A stretch of 64,000 nt of DNA. Origin: Meiothermus sp. GTDB lineage: Bacteria; Deinococcota; Deinococci; Deinococcales; Thermaceae. Under the pieces are notes generated by a model that was not told the DNA's origin, searched no databases, and saw only the letters and a list, made by a program, of their open reading frames with translations. The position numbers and the translations under genes are program-made. Numbering within the stretch: position 1 is the stretch's first letter; the number at the start of each line of letters is the position of its first letter. Where the stretch lies: the NCBI RefSeq assembly GCF_026004075.1, contig NZ_BPIK01000001.1:2334041-2398040 (forward strand). The letters are read 5' to 3'. Below, piece by piece: positions 30,301 to 38,558 of this stretch.

Positions 30301-31735
30301 GTTGCCTGCCAAGCTGCCGGAGATCCTGGCGGAGGCCCGACGGCTGCTGGAGCTGAGCCTGCGCTGCGACTGCCAGGGTCAGGGGTGCTTCGGCTGCATC
30401 TTGCCTTTGCGCGAACTCAGGCTTCCCCAGGACATCCCTGCGACCAGCGGCGCGGTAGAAGCGCCCCCGGCCGAGCAGGCGCGGCTGCTTCTGGAGGAGA
30501 CCCGTCCGTACAAGCCCGAGCCCAATACCACGGCTGCAGCACACCTGCTACGCAACCTGCTCGAGCCACCCTCCCGGCCAGACACCAACACCACCCTTCT
30601 GCCCAAACTCACAGAATACCCTGTCTTTCGGCGACTGATTTTCGTTCTCGACAGCCTGCTGCTCGACAGCTCCAGCGTCTCCAAAGCGCAGCGTCTACGT
30701 GAAGATCCCGACCTGCTGGTCGAAAATTTGCGCCCGATCCCCCGCGTCATGGAGATTTTGGAGGAACTCCTGGGCGGCCGGGTCGAGGTGGTGCTGGTCA
30801 GCAACAACTCAATGCGCTACGTCGAGACTGCCTTAAAGCGGCACTTCCCCGCGAGTGTGGCAGCGAGGCTCCTGGGTAGCGCTGTGGCGTCGGCCAACAA
30901 ACCAAGCACCGGTCGGCTGCAACCGCTGATTGAGGATCTGAACCCGCAAGAGGTGCTTCTGGTAGGAGACCGGCTAGAGGACGTGCTGACAGCACGACGG
31001 CTGGGGATCGTCTCCGCTCTGGCGACCTGGAGTGCAGCGGACGCAGCCCACGCCCTCAACGCAGGGCCAGATCTTATCTTCTCTGCTCCAGAAGACCTCC
31101 TCTACGCACTGGGCGACTACCGGGCTTACCTGCACCCCCTGGAGCAGGAGGGCGTCCCAGCCGAAGTAATCGCGGCCCCGCTGCGACTGAGCCGGGCCGG
31201 GCGGGTTTGGAGTGTCCTCGGGCGCTACCTCCCTGAGCGGCCCAGGAGCAGGCGAGCCAACGACCTCCTAAGCAATGCACGTTACCAGATCCTCGATTTC
31301 AAGCGCTCTGGCAAGCGTGTTCGTGCAGTTGCAGATTACCTCGTGCGGCGTTTTCCGGATTTACCGGTGGCCTATGTGCCTTCACGACAGCCCGTCCAGG
31401 CCGGATTGGATGCCCTGGCCGAGGAACTCGAAGCCCGTGGACATCCCGTGCTGAGGGTGCTGCAGTGGCAACGGGTGCCTCCCCTCCGCCAGCATGACGC
31501 TGGAGGGGAGGCGGAGCGGCGCGCCAACGTGGCCGGAGCCTTGCGGGTGGCCGATCCCGCCGCCGTGCGCGGGCTACGCTTACTTCTGCTCGATGATCTG
31601 ATCAGCAGCGGCCAGACCCTCATCGAGGCCGATCGTGCCCTGGTCGAGGCGGGGGCCAGACCCGAGGCGCTGGCTCTGGCCTACAGCCTGTGGGAGCGTG
31701 ACCGGGCGGCCGGCCCGGAGGAGGAGATGGCGTGA
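27359..31735 (+). CDS. YprA-like helicase fused to degenerate HAD and phosphoribosyltransferase domains
   Basis: The protein is 1458 aa. After about 200 unknown residues comes a superfamily 2 helicase: TPTASGKT at 227-234, VLDEAHAYRG near 325, and STTTLEAGIDIGDLQ with QMAGRAGRSG. A DUF1998/MZB region supplies Zn ligands CSCGEE (about 878) and CDCQGQGCFGC (about 1002). From about 1089 a HAD-like domain follows in which the nucleophile Asp is Val (FVLDSLLLD) while VGDRLEDVLTARRLG is kept. A type I phosphoribosyltransferase closes the protein (PRPP loop LLLLDDLISSGQT, about 1408-1420). The next gene overlaps by GTGA. Confidence 0.85.
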   Translation: MDKGREDLPETPMHQWQYLIYDEKAQGFLNPISGQRVPSEGAFPHDTVVVWDGTTAFPVWLVPTDALPPGLPNTWCTAVAQARTVAELQRAVVSLAPAQAEEVLRTLPDELIHAWTGEAWPRTLAELLYQMSLDRYCQRLRERGVELCQIPAISDEPLSLDQAEVLNPRPQLRPGQVVPLDALGLDEHLARALAAAGAKEGLFTHQALSLEFLRATRHEPFDLVITTPTASGKTLAFAPGILEDLLQRNNTALFIYPLRALTTDQYDKLTRICKGLPLKLRPFFGSISLEELLQDGLPHVVVATPDKLNHYLDRPELAGFFSQIRYIVLDEAHAYRGYFGINMALFLRRLMALVHSDVRLVLSTATLDNTADFVRRLTGRNRFRVVGASGAPVHARFFYRGVAKNVPSLIHVVQRERRKGIAFVESRAETRRLAETYRRQRGTQVHPLFSGHRDYANVLHQLRQGNESMFVFSTTTLEAGIDIGDLQHVAILGFPGSRNSFKQMAGRAGRSGPAHVVFIPRTGRLGVAADEYYSRLDNLKRLVEAQADPVYINPANPVLLRQHLQRMRWEAHRMGLRGGEELLEQLLSPAAVPETVRKELKRKFAPLLTEPLARVEAPPLRSMPGLTYLVIRLGEGAPIQGIGELTLEAETTPEWMLGELRQEAAHREWALGLVFPHQGRYYRSIDWTRARVTRNQRTEEAVLVWVEDVTDSLMDPEDYNRAYYGAKQVDQSDFKQVKHYHSPWLVVYPRLEEVEARTAIGSVIAEAGRGRVRVGLELVVKRLTKTVQFRCPSLRSTRGIRGIHGVEEWVVEDCDGRRVLLDPLEKRELLKSGSVVVPESARDGEEPIQGRGYVLQSYSKRQARVSTHAFNFVLPGTCSCGEETEPHYGWKTGFENVPDTWKNHPVFSPLAREYETDLGQIRFSDGSTAAYWALSNALAKAIPDVLETDLSDIGFALQAPRHELVFTAYDAVEGGIGVATQLPAKLPEILAEARRLLELSLRCDCQGQGCFGCILPLRELRLPQDIPATSGAVEAPPAEQARLLLEETRPYKPEPNTTAAAHLLRNLLEPPSRPDTNTTLLPKLTEYPVFRRLIFVLDSLLLDSSSVSKAQRLREDPDLLVENLRPIPRVMEILEELLGGRVEVVLVSNNSMRYVETALKRHFPASVAARLLGSAVASANKPSTGRLQPLIEDLNPQEVLLVGDRLEDVLTARRLGIVSALATWSAADAAHALNAGPDLIFSAPEDLLYALGDYRAYLHPLEQEGVPAEVIAAPLRLSRAGRVWSVLGRYLPERPRSRRANDLLSNARYQILDFKRSGKRVRAVADYLVRRFPDLPVAYVPSRQPVQAGLDALAEELEARGHPVLRVLQWQRVPPLRQHDAGGEAERRANVAGALRVADPAAVRGLRLLLLDDLISSGQTLIEADRALVEAGARPEALALAYSLWERDRAAGPEEEMA

Positions 31736-34700
31736 GGATTGACCGCCTTGCCTATCTGGTCGGCTGGGATCCCAAGGGTTGGCCCCACCACAACCCGTTG
31801 CAAGGAGTACCTTACTTCTTGCAGCAAGCCCTGCTCGTACTTGCCGAAGCAGAGGGGCTGCAGTTGGATTGGGTTGAGGGTGATCTGCGCACCGCCCAAT
31901 TACCGGAGTACGCGGACGCGTTGGAACTGTGGCCTGCCGAAGCCTACAGCCGCTTCTCTCTTCTTGACCCAATGGCTCCAGAGCGCCAGGGTGCTTTCGG
32001 CAGGCTTTTGCTCCCCTTTTTCGAGCGAGCGATGCCCGATTCCGCGGCGCTAGATGCACCAAAGCCCGGCCCAGAGCACTGGCGCCTGGGCGGCGCGCCG
32101 GTTACCGTCGATGCTCTAGAGGCCCTACAAGCCTCATCGCGCTGGACCCTGGTTCAGGCAAAACGGCAAGGGATAGCCGTGCGGAGCGGTGATCCGGCCT
32201 GGGGACGCTGGCTGGTGCTGGGACCGGCAGCGCTGCGGCTGTGGTCGGCTGCCTGGCTGGCCCGGCTGGGCACAGGGGAATCGGGCGAGTTGCGGGTGCG
32301 GATTCGCGGCGACCAGCCTCTACCGGTGCTCGCACTCCTGGACAGCCTGGAATTGCTGGAAGTGGTGCGGCGGCTTTACGGCCTTAAGCAGCGATTGCCG
32401 CGAGTCCGGCTGGAGGCCGATGGGCTGGGAGAAGCGTCGCAGCGGGCACTCCGGGCCTACCTGGGCGACCCCGAGGGCCAGCTTAGACGCTTGCTGCTGG
32501 CGGAGGTGGAGTTCGGATCCGTGAGTGAGGTGGACGTGCTCATCGACGACCCCCAAGACCCACTCTTGCTGGCGGATTGGCAGCCGGACGAGGTTCTGGA
32601 GGCCGCTCGGGGGTTAATTCAGGATCCGGCGGGCATTGACCCGGGCTACCACATCGTCGATCCGGCGCCGGAGGTGCTCGACCACCTGTTCAGCCGGTTT
32701 TTCCGCCACCACCGCCTGAGACCGGAGCAGGCCGAGGCCGTGCGGCGGGTGCTCGCTGGCGAGAGTCTGCTGGTGCTGCTGCCAACGGGCTACGGCAAAT
32801 CAGCAATTTATCAGCTAGCTGCCCTGATCCAGCCGGGTACTGCCCTGGTGGTCTCTCCGCTGGTCTCACTCATTCTTGATCAGGTTGACCACCTCTACCG
32901 CGACGGGATCACCGGGGTGGGCTTCATGAGTGGACGCAAGCACGCTGCAGGAACCGCAGAGACCACGTTGGAGCACCTTCGCAATGGCCGCTACCGTCTT
33001 TTCTACATCGCTCCTGAGCGCCTCGACCTGGCCAACTTCCGGCGGGAGCTGGGGGAGCTCATCCGGGGCCACCGCTTCTCTCTAATAGCCGTTGACGAGG
33101 CCCACTGTGTGTCAGAGTGGGGGCACGATTTCCGCACCTCTTACCTCCATCTCAAGGGTCTACGTCAGTACATAGAGCAGCAAGGAGTGACCGAGCGTGT
33201 ACCGATGCTGGCCCTCACCGCCACTGCCTCACCGGTGGTGCGTGCAGATATCCTGCGTCTGCTGGGCATCAGTCCAGACAGTGTGGTGCAGAGCCGCAGT
33301 AGCGACCGGCCCGAGCTTAGCTACAGCGTCCACGTCGTCGATGGCCGCCAGGGCTTCGCTGGACGACTGCAAGCACTGGACGAGGTGCTGACCCGGGTCG
33401 CGCCTACCGTGTTGGGGGCAGGGAGCGAGGGGTTGCTCGAGCGCGACTCCCGCGGCCGCCACCGCCACGGCGCAGTGGTTTTCGCCCCCTTTGCCAACGC
33501 TCACAGCCGTGCCTTTTTCGCCAGCAACGCAGCGGCGGTGGCAGAGCACCTCCGGCGCAACAGGGTGCTGCCAGAGGGAGCGGTAGGCATCCACTCCAAC
33601 TCTGCCCCGGGCCACTGCCCGCGCTGTGGCTCTACCCGTTACTACAGCGACTACGGCCGTTATCGCTGCGCTGAGGCGGACTGCGGGTTCGTTGGGAAAA
33701 GGGACGACTTCACCAGCCCCAGCGATTGGGACGAGCATCTGCTAGAGGTTCAGGCCCAATTCCTCGACAACCGCCTGCCGGTGCTGGTCTCGACCAAAGG
33801 CTTCGGGATGGGTATCGACAAGCCGAACATACGCCTGGTGGTGCACTACGTGATGTCAGGCAGCCTGGAGGGCTACTACCAGGAGGCTGGCCGGGCTGGA
33901 CGTGACCGCGCGCACGCCCACGTTGCGCTGGTCACAGTTCCTCCGGATCCCACCTGCGCCGAGCAGCACCTGGGCGACCGGGCTATCTTCGGACTGGGAG
34001 CGGACGACCCCCTACCGCTCCCCTGTCTGGAACGCGACAGGCGGGGTTTCCCAACGTTACGGTGTCCCTTCGGCTTGAAGGAGCTTTGCGACGTGGGCCA
34101 GCAGGCTTATTTCATCAACCAGAATTTCCCCGGTGCCCGGGATGAACTAACCCAACTTACCGAGGCCTACAACAGGGCGCTGACCGGGAGGCTGCTGGTG
34201 GAGTCGGCCGGGGCTGGTGACAGCAAACCGGTGGAGAAGGCCCTCTCCCGCCTGCGAGTGTTGGAGGTGCTTCACACCTATACCCGCCAGAGGAGCCACG
34301 CCTACCGAGCGACGCTCAATCAGGACTGGACCTGGGCTCGCGGCGTCGCCGCTCTGGCTGACTACGTGCGCGGCTACGGCGAAGCCACGGGCACCCCGGA
34401 CGCGGTGCTGATCGAAGTCGAAGAACTGGCCCGCTCCGAGGGAAACCAGGCCGAGTTCGTGCAGCGAGCCGGGAAGATCCTCATCGAGGCGCTCTATACC
34501 ACGATCCGGGCCATGCGGCTAGCAGGGCTGCGCAACCTCTACCACTATGCAGCCCTGCCGGCGGGCAGTTGTCGGCGCGTATATCTTCGGCGGGCCTTCG
34601 AGCTACGCCTGCCACAGGACTATAGCTGCGGTTTCTGTGACACCTGCGTACCGGACATGAAATTCGGGCGTGAGCGAGCTCTGGTTCCCGAGGAGGCAGC

Positions 34701-35277
34701 GCGCGAGCGGATCCTGGCCGAGGGTCTTGAGAACGTGCTTACAGGCTACAACCTCACGGCGCTGAGGACATACGCCCGCGAAGTGGTCGAGGCGGGATTC
34801 GTGGGCGCTGTGCGCGGCCGGGCGGAGTATCTGCTCGAGCAACGACCCAACGACCTGGCGGTGCTGTTTCTGGCTGCCCTGTGCGCGGGCCTCGAGGGCG
34901 AGAGGGCCACCGCCAAGGTGCTGACCGAGCGTGCTCTGGACGTGATGCTGCGCGCACGGATGGGCTTGACGAACCAGCTGGCCTTCGTGCTAGCCCTGGG
35001 AGAGTGGGTGCCGAGCCTCGCTGACGACCTAGCAGGGGATCCCCAGGGGGTTCTGGGACGCAACCACCCCCGCCTCACCCTGCTTGAGACCCTCCGGCAG
35101 CTTGACCCTGCTCGTGCAGCGCACGTTGAACGTGCCTGGGCGCTTGAGGGACTGGTGGAGGTTGCCGAGCGCCTGAGCAAGTTGCTGCCTGCAGAAGTGC
35201 TTAAGGCTTTCACCACTGCTGTTGAGCACGTCACGCCCCCACATAGAGATAGAGGTATAGGAGGAATGAATGGCTGA
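31732..35277 (+). CDS. RecQ-like helicase with novel N-terminus and zinc-ribbon insert
   Basis: The protein is 1181 aa. The first 320 residues match nothing I recognise. A RecQ core follows: LLPTGYGKSAIYQ (about 347), AVDEAHCVSEWGHDFR (about 454), GFGMGIDKPN (about 692) and YYQEAGRAGRDRAH (about 716). A zinc ribbon (CPRCGSTRYYSDYG with RCAEADCGF) is inserted near 628-652, between the two helicase lobes. CGFCDTC (about 965) is the RecQ zinc site remnant. The C-terminal 200 residues are helical. GTG start overlaps the previous stop. Confidence 0.85.
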   Translation: MRIDRLAYLVGWDPKGWPHHNPLQGVPYFLQQALLVLAEAEGLQLDWVEGDLRTAQLPEYADALELWPAEAYSRFSLLDPMAPERQGAFGRLLLPFFERAMPDSAALDAPKPGPEHWRLGGAPVTVDALEALQASSRWTLVQAKRQGIAVRSGDPAWGRWLVLGPAALRLWSAAWLARLGTGESGELRVRIRGDQPLPVLALLDSLELLEVVRRLYGLKQRLPRVRLEADGLGEASQRALRAYLGDPEGQLRRLLLAEVEFGSVSEVDVLIDDPQDPLLLADWQPDEVLEAARGLIQDPAGIDPGYHIVDPAPEVLDHLFSRFFRHHRLRPEQAEAVRRVLAGESLLVLLPTGYGKSAIYQLAALIQPGTALVVSPLVSLILDQVDHLYRDGITGVGFMSGRKHAAGTAETTLEHLRNGRYRLFYIAPERLDLANFRRELGELIRGHRFSLIAVDEAHCVSEWGHDFRTSYLHLKGLRQYIEQQGVTERVPMLALTATASPVVRADILRLLGISPDSVVQSRSSDRPELSYSVHVVDGRQGFAGRLQALDEVLTRVAPTVLGAGSEGLLERDSRGRHRHGAVVFAPFANAHSRAFFASNAAAVAEHLRRNRVLPEGAVGIHSNSAPGHCPRCGSTRYYSDYGRYRCAEADCGFVGKRDDFTSPSDWDEHLLEVQAQFLDNRLPVLVSTKGFGMGIDKPNIRLVVHYVMSGSLEGYYQEAGRAGRDRAHAHVALVTVPPDPTCAEQHLGDRAIFGLGADDPLPLPCLERDRRGFPTLRCPFGLKELCDVGQQAYFINQNFPGARDELTQLTEAYNRALTGRLLVESAGAGDSKPVEKALSRLRVLEVLHTYTRQRSHAYRATLNQDWTWARGVAALADYVRGYGEATGTPDAVLIEVEELARSEGNQAEFVQRAGKILIEALYTTIRAMRLAGLRNLYHYAALPAGSCRRVYLRRAFELRLPQDYSCGFCDTCVPDMKFGRERALVPEEAARERILAEGLENVLTGYNLTALRTYAREVVEAGFVGAVRGRAEYLLEQRPNDLAVLFLAALCAGLEGERATAKVLTERALDVMLRARMGLTNQLAFVLALGEWVPSLADDLAGDPQGVLGRNHPRLTLLETLRQLDPARAAHVERAWALEGLVEVAERLSKLLPAEVLKAFTTAVEHVTPPHRDRGIGGMNG

Positions 35278-36217
35278 CTACCTGACCGACGAATGGATCA
35301 CACAGCAGCAACAACGACTGGACGCCGCCCACGAACAGGTGGCTCATGCCATCGCCTTGTTCGGGCGTGCTGGGGACTCTCTGCCCCGGCTGGAGGCAGC
35401 TCTGCAGGCTTCTGAGGAGCACGTATCCCGCTTGAGGATGGAGTTCGAGCAGGCTCGTGCCGGATTCCACAGCGAGGTGAATGGGTTGCTGAAGCGCCTC
35501 AAGGAGGAAGGCAAAGTCCAGATAGAGCGCCTGGGCCAGCACCTGAGCGAGACACTCAAGGATCTGGAGGGGTTGCGCGATCAGCGCCTGCTCTGGGAAC
35601 TGCGTGAGCGAGTTGAGTCACTCAAACAGCAGTGGTCCGCCACCCAGGAAGAGTGGCTTGAAGCCCTCCGCGAGGAAGTAGCGGCAGTTGAGGCTCGAGT
35701 ACAGGAACCGCTGCGAGACCTTGACCAGAATCTGCGCGGGGGGCTGGAGGCGCTTCAGAGTGAGGTATTCGGGGCCCAGACAGCCCTGCGCCAGGAGTTG
35801 AGCAGCCAGCTTGACCAGCTTCGGGCGTTGTTGGGACACATGAACTCGCAGATAAGTGCCGTTTCCCAGAGCCTGGAGCAGGAGGTGAGGGAACGGCAGG
35901 CCCTCGGCCTCGCCCTCGATACCGAGCGATCGGCCCGCGAAGCGCTGGGTCAGGAGTTGCACACGCTGCAGCAGACCCACGCCTTGCTGCAAGAGGAGTT
36001 CGGCGTACAGTCGCGGAGGCAGCAGGAGCTCGAGCGGCAGGTGCAGGAACTGGCTCAGACCCTGGAGCAGATGGGCGAAACCATCTCGAATACTCAGCAA
36101 AACAATGCAACACGGCTTGATCGACTCGAACGATACATACGCTCGCTGCTGGCCTGGTTCAGCTCTGTTCGTGGGCTCGCACGTCTATTTAAAAATCCCC
36201 AGGGGGTCGAGGGCTGA
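35270..36217 (+). CDS. Coiled-coil protein of the helicase operon
   Basis: The 315-aa protein is almost wholly heptad-rich helix (LKRLKEEGKVQIERLGQHL, VQEPLRDLDQNLRGGLEALQ, LEQEVRERQALGLALDTERS), ending in a short hydrophobic LLAWFSSVRGLARLF. It overlaps RecQ by 8 bp and the UvrD gene by 1 bp. It may be a scaffold, or a membrane tether through the end. No catalytic motif is seen. Confidence 0.75.
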   Translation: MADYLTDEWITQQQQRLDAAHEQVAHAIALFGRAGDSLPRLEAALQASEEHVSRLRMEFEQARAGFHSEVNGLLKRLKEEGKVQIERLGQHLSETLKDLEGLRDQRLLWELRERVESLKQQWSATQEEWLEALREEVAAVEARVQEPLRDLDQNLRGGLEALQSEVFGAQTALRQELSSQLDQLRALLGHMNSQISAVSQSLEQEVRERQALGLALDTERSAREALGQELHTLQQTHALLQEEFGVQSRRQQELERQVQELAQTLEQMGETISNTQQNNATRLDRLERYIRSLLAWFSSVRGLARLFKNPQGVEG

Positions 36218-38208
36218 TGCAGCGGCACACGATCTTCACTATCACCGCTCTGAGGGAGTTGCAAGCGGTTCCCGCTCGTGAGCGAGATGCCCTGTTGAGC
36301 GACATCGACCTACTGGCAAGGGATCCACGCTCGGGGCGGCTCAACCTGAGTCCACTACATAAGTACCCTGGTTTTCATCGATTGAAAGTGGGTAACTGGC
36401 GGGTCTTCTGCCGCCTGGATGAGTACGTGGAGATACATGCGGTTCGCCGGCGTAGCGAGGACACCTACAGTCTGCCCTTTAACCCCCGCACGCTGAACAC
36501 GCCCAGCGAGCTCACTACGCCACACCCCGATGATTGGGACGAGGAGGACGAAAAGCTCGCCGCAGGAGGCCCGCCGAAGGAGCAGGTCTTCCCGCTACGC
36601 CCCGAGCAGCTCGAGGGCTGGGGCGTACCACGACTTTACTTCCCTCAGTTCTTGAGCTGCACTAGCGACGACGACTTGCTTGCACTCGATAGCGTGGTGC
36701 CTGCCGAGTGGGTTGTGCACGTGATCAGCATGCTATATCAGCCTGGCCTGGATCAAACGCAGTCCGAGGCGCAGTACGTGGTGCACTCGCGGCAGGAACT
36801 GGAGGACTACCTCAGCGGCCGCCTCAGCGACCTACTGCTCCGCCTTGATCCCGAGCAAATTCACGCCTCGGAGTGGCGGCTGGAGGGTCCAACCCTGGTG
36901 CGCGGCGGTCCCGGCACCGGAAAGACCGTTGTGGCCCTGTACCGGGCCCTGGCCTACGCCCAGCACCGGCCCGGCTCGCGGATCCTGTTCGCCACCTACA
37001 CCACCACCCTCGCCCACTACGCCGAGCAGCTGCTCTCACGCCTGATCGAAGAGCGGGGCCTGGACGCTGAGGTCGAGGTTAGCTGGGTGGATAGGCTAGT
37101 GCGGCAGAACCTGAAGGCCGCCTCCTGGAAAATTGCTGGCGACTCAGAGTTGCTCGACGCCGTGCGGGTCGTGCTGGGCGAGCTACGGGATCCGTTCCTG
37201 CAGGGTTTGGGCCCGCGCTATCTGCGCGATGAGTTCCATGACGTAATTCAGGCCTGGGATCTCGATCACAGGGAGTACCTGAGCTTCGCACGTCATGGGC
37301 GGCAGCTCCCGTTATACCCCGAGGAGCGAGAAAAGGTGTGGGTAGCCTACGACCGCTGGCGCAGGTTGCTCGATCAGCGCCGGCTGCTGAGTTGGAACCG
37401 GGCCCGGTCGGCAGCACGAGCCAGTGCACAACCGAACTACGATGCGGTAATAGTTGACGAGGCACAGGATCTCCCGCCCGTCGCCCTGCGCTTCCTACTG
37501 CGCCTCGTCAAGCACCCGAAGGGCTTCTATCTCACCGCCGACGCCAACCAGAGCCTCTACCAGCAGGGGTTCTCTTTCAAGGCGGTGGACCAGGCGCTCG
37601 ACATGAGGGGCCGGAGCCTTCTGCTGCGGCGCAATTACCGCTCGACACGGCCTATTCATGCAGCGCTGGCAGCGCTGGCCCGCCACCCGTCGCTGGAGTC
37701 GGAGGACCTGCCTGAACCGGCCCACCGCGATGGCCCCAGGCCGCTGCTGGTGGGGATCGACCAGGGCACGGAGGCCGGCACGCTCCGCGAGCTGGTCTAC
37801 CGGCTGTGCCGGCAGCTGCGGGTGCCACTGAGCGGGGTGGGCATCCTTTGCCCGAGCGAAGCCCGCGCGCGCGAGGTGGTCGCCGCGCTCAACCGGCTGG
37901 ACATGCCCGCGGCGTGGTCGAAGGGGGAGGACCTCGAGCTCGACCAGCCGGCGGTCAAGGCGCTGACGCTGCACTCGGCCAAGGGCCTGGAGTTCCCGGT
38001 GGTCGTGGTGCTCGACGTCAACCAAGGCACGCTCCCCCGCCAGGCCGCGGTACCTGCGGAGGAGGTGGAGGCCTACGAGGCCCGTGACCGCCGGCTGTTC
38101 TACGTCGCCTGCTCGCGGGCCATGCAAGCCCTGGTGGTCGCCTACGACCCCCGCCGGCCGAGCCCCTTCGTGCGCGAGCTGCCGCCGGAGCTCTGGGAGC
38201 AGCGATAG
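36217..38208 (+). CDS. RelE-like domain fused to UvrD/Rep-type helicase
   Basis: The protein is 663 aa. Residues 1-90 resemble a RelE/ParE toxin fold (FTITALRELQAVPARERDAL, FHRLKVGNWRVFCRLDEYVE, IHAVRRRSEDTY). A superfamily 1 helicase follows: GGPGTGKTVVALYRAL (about 230), VIVDEAQDLPP (about 413), LLRRNYRSTRPIH, and LHSAKGLEFPVVVV. It is the last gene of the operon. The RelE part may be an RNA-cleaving or ribosome-sensing module; whether its active residues are kept could not be judged. Confidence 0.82.
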   Translation: MQRHTIFTITALRELQAVPARERDALLSDIDLLARDPRSGRLNLSPLHKYPGFHRLKVGNWRVFCRLDEYVEIHAVRRRSEDTYSLPFNPRTLNTPSELTTPHPDDWDEEDEKLAAGGPPKEQVFPLRPEQLEGWGVPRLYFPQFLSCTSDDDLLALDSVVPAEWVVHVISMLYQPGLDQTQSEAQYVVHSRQELEDYLSGRLSDLLLRLDPEQIHASEWRLEGPTLVRGGPGTGKTVVALYRALAYAQHRPGSRILFATYTTTLAHYAEQLLSRLIEERGLDAEVEVSWVDRLVRQNLKAASWKIAGDSELLDAVRVVLGELRDPFLQGLGPRYLRDEFHDVIQAWDLDHREYLSFARHGRQLPLYPEEREKVWVAYDRWRRLLDQRRLLSWNRARSAARASAQPNYDAVIVDEAQDLPPVALRFLLRLVKHPKGFYLTADANQSLYQQGFSFKAVDQALDMRGRSLLLRRNYRSTRPIHAALAALARHPSLESEDLPEPAHRDGPRPLLVGIDQGTEAGTLRELVYRLCRQLRVPLSGVGILCPSEARAREVVAALNRLDMPAAWSKGEDLELDQPAVKALTLHSAKGLEFPVVVVLDVNQGTLPRQAAVPAEEVEAYEARDRRLFYVACSRAMQALVVAYDPRRPSPFVRELPPELWEQR

Positions 38209-38558
38209 GGAGCCGCCGCCCGCGGCGGCGCGGGCCGGTCAGGGGGCAGCTGCTCCCCCTGAGGGGCGGCTTATAGCGCTCTTCAGATGAAACGAGCCGG
38301 TGGAGAGGTGCCAAAGCTCGAGGTGGCCGTAAAAATCGCTGGCGTACTTTGCCAACGATTCCGATGGCCGCTGTACCCGCCTCTCCTCGTCCCCCTGGCT
38401 CACGCCCTATGGCTTTCCCGCGGGGCTGCCTCGCTCGGCCGGCTCGACCCTGAAACCCTGGCTCGATCAGCGCCGAATTGCGCGCTCGCGCCTCTACAAC
38501 CTCACCAAGCCGTCCCTGACGAGAAGCAACCCCCCCGAGCGCTCTCCTTTCCCGCCGC
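38209..38558. other. Gap after the helicase operon, with a terminator-like hairpin
   Basis: A near-perfect inverted repeat lies at 38239-38262 (arms TCAGGGGG and CCCCCTGA), about 30 bp after the UvrD stop, followed by another G/C-rich block. A 111-codon plus-strand frame at 38287 has no ribosome site or recognisable domain and I do not call it a gene. Nothing else is seen. Confidence 0.5.
38239..38262 (+). terminator. Hairpin after the helicase operon
   Basis: Arms of 8 bp (TCAGGGGG/CCCCCTGA) surround an 8-nt centre, with no strong T-run. It is a possible terminator or 3' stability structure of the operon. Confidence 0.4.
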
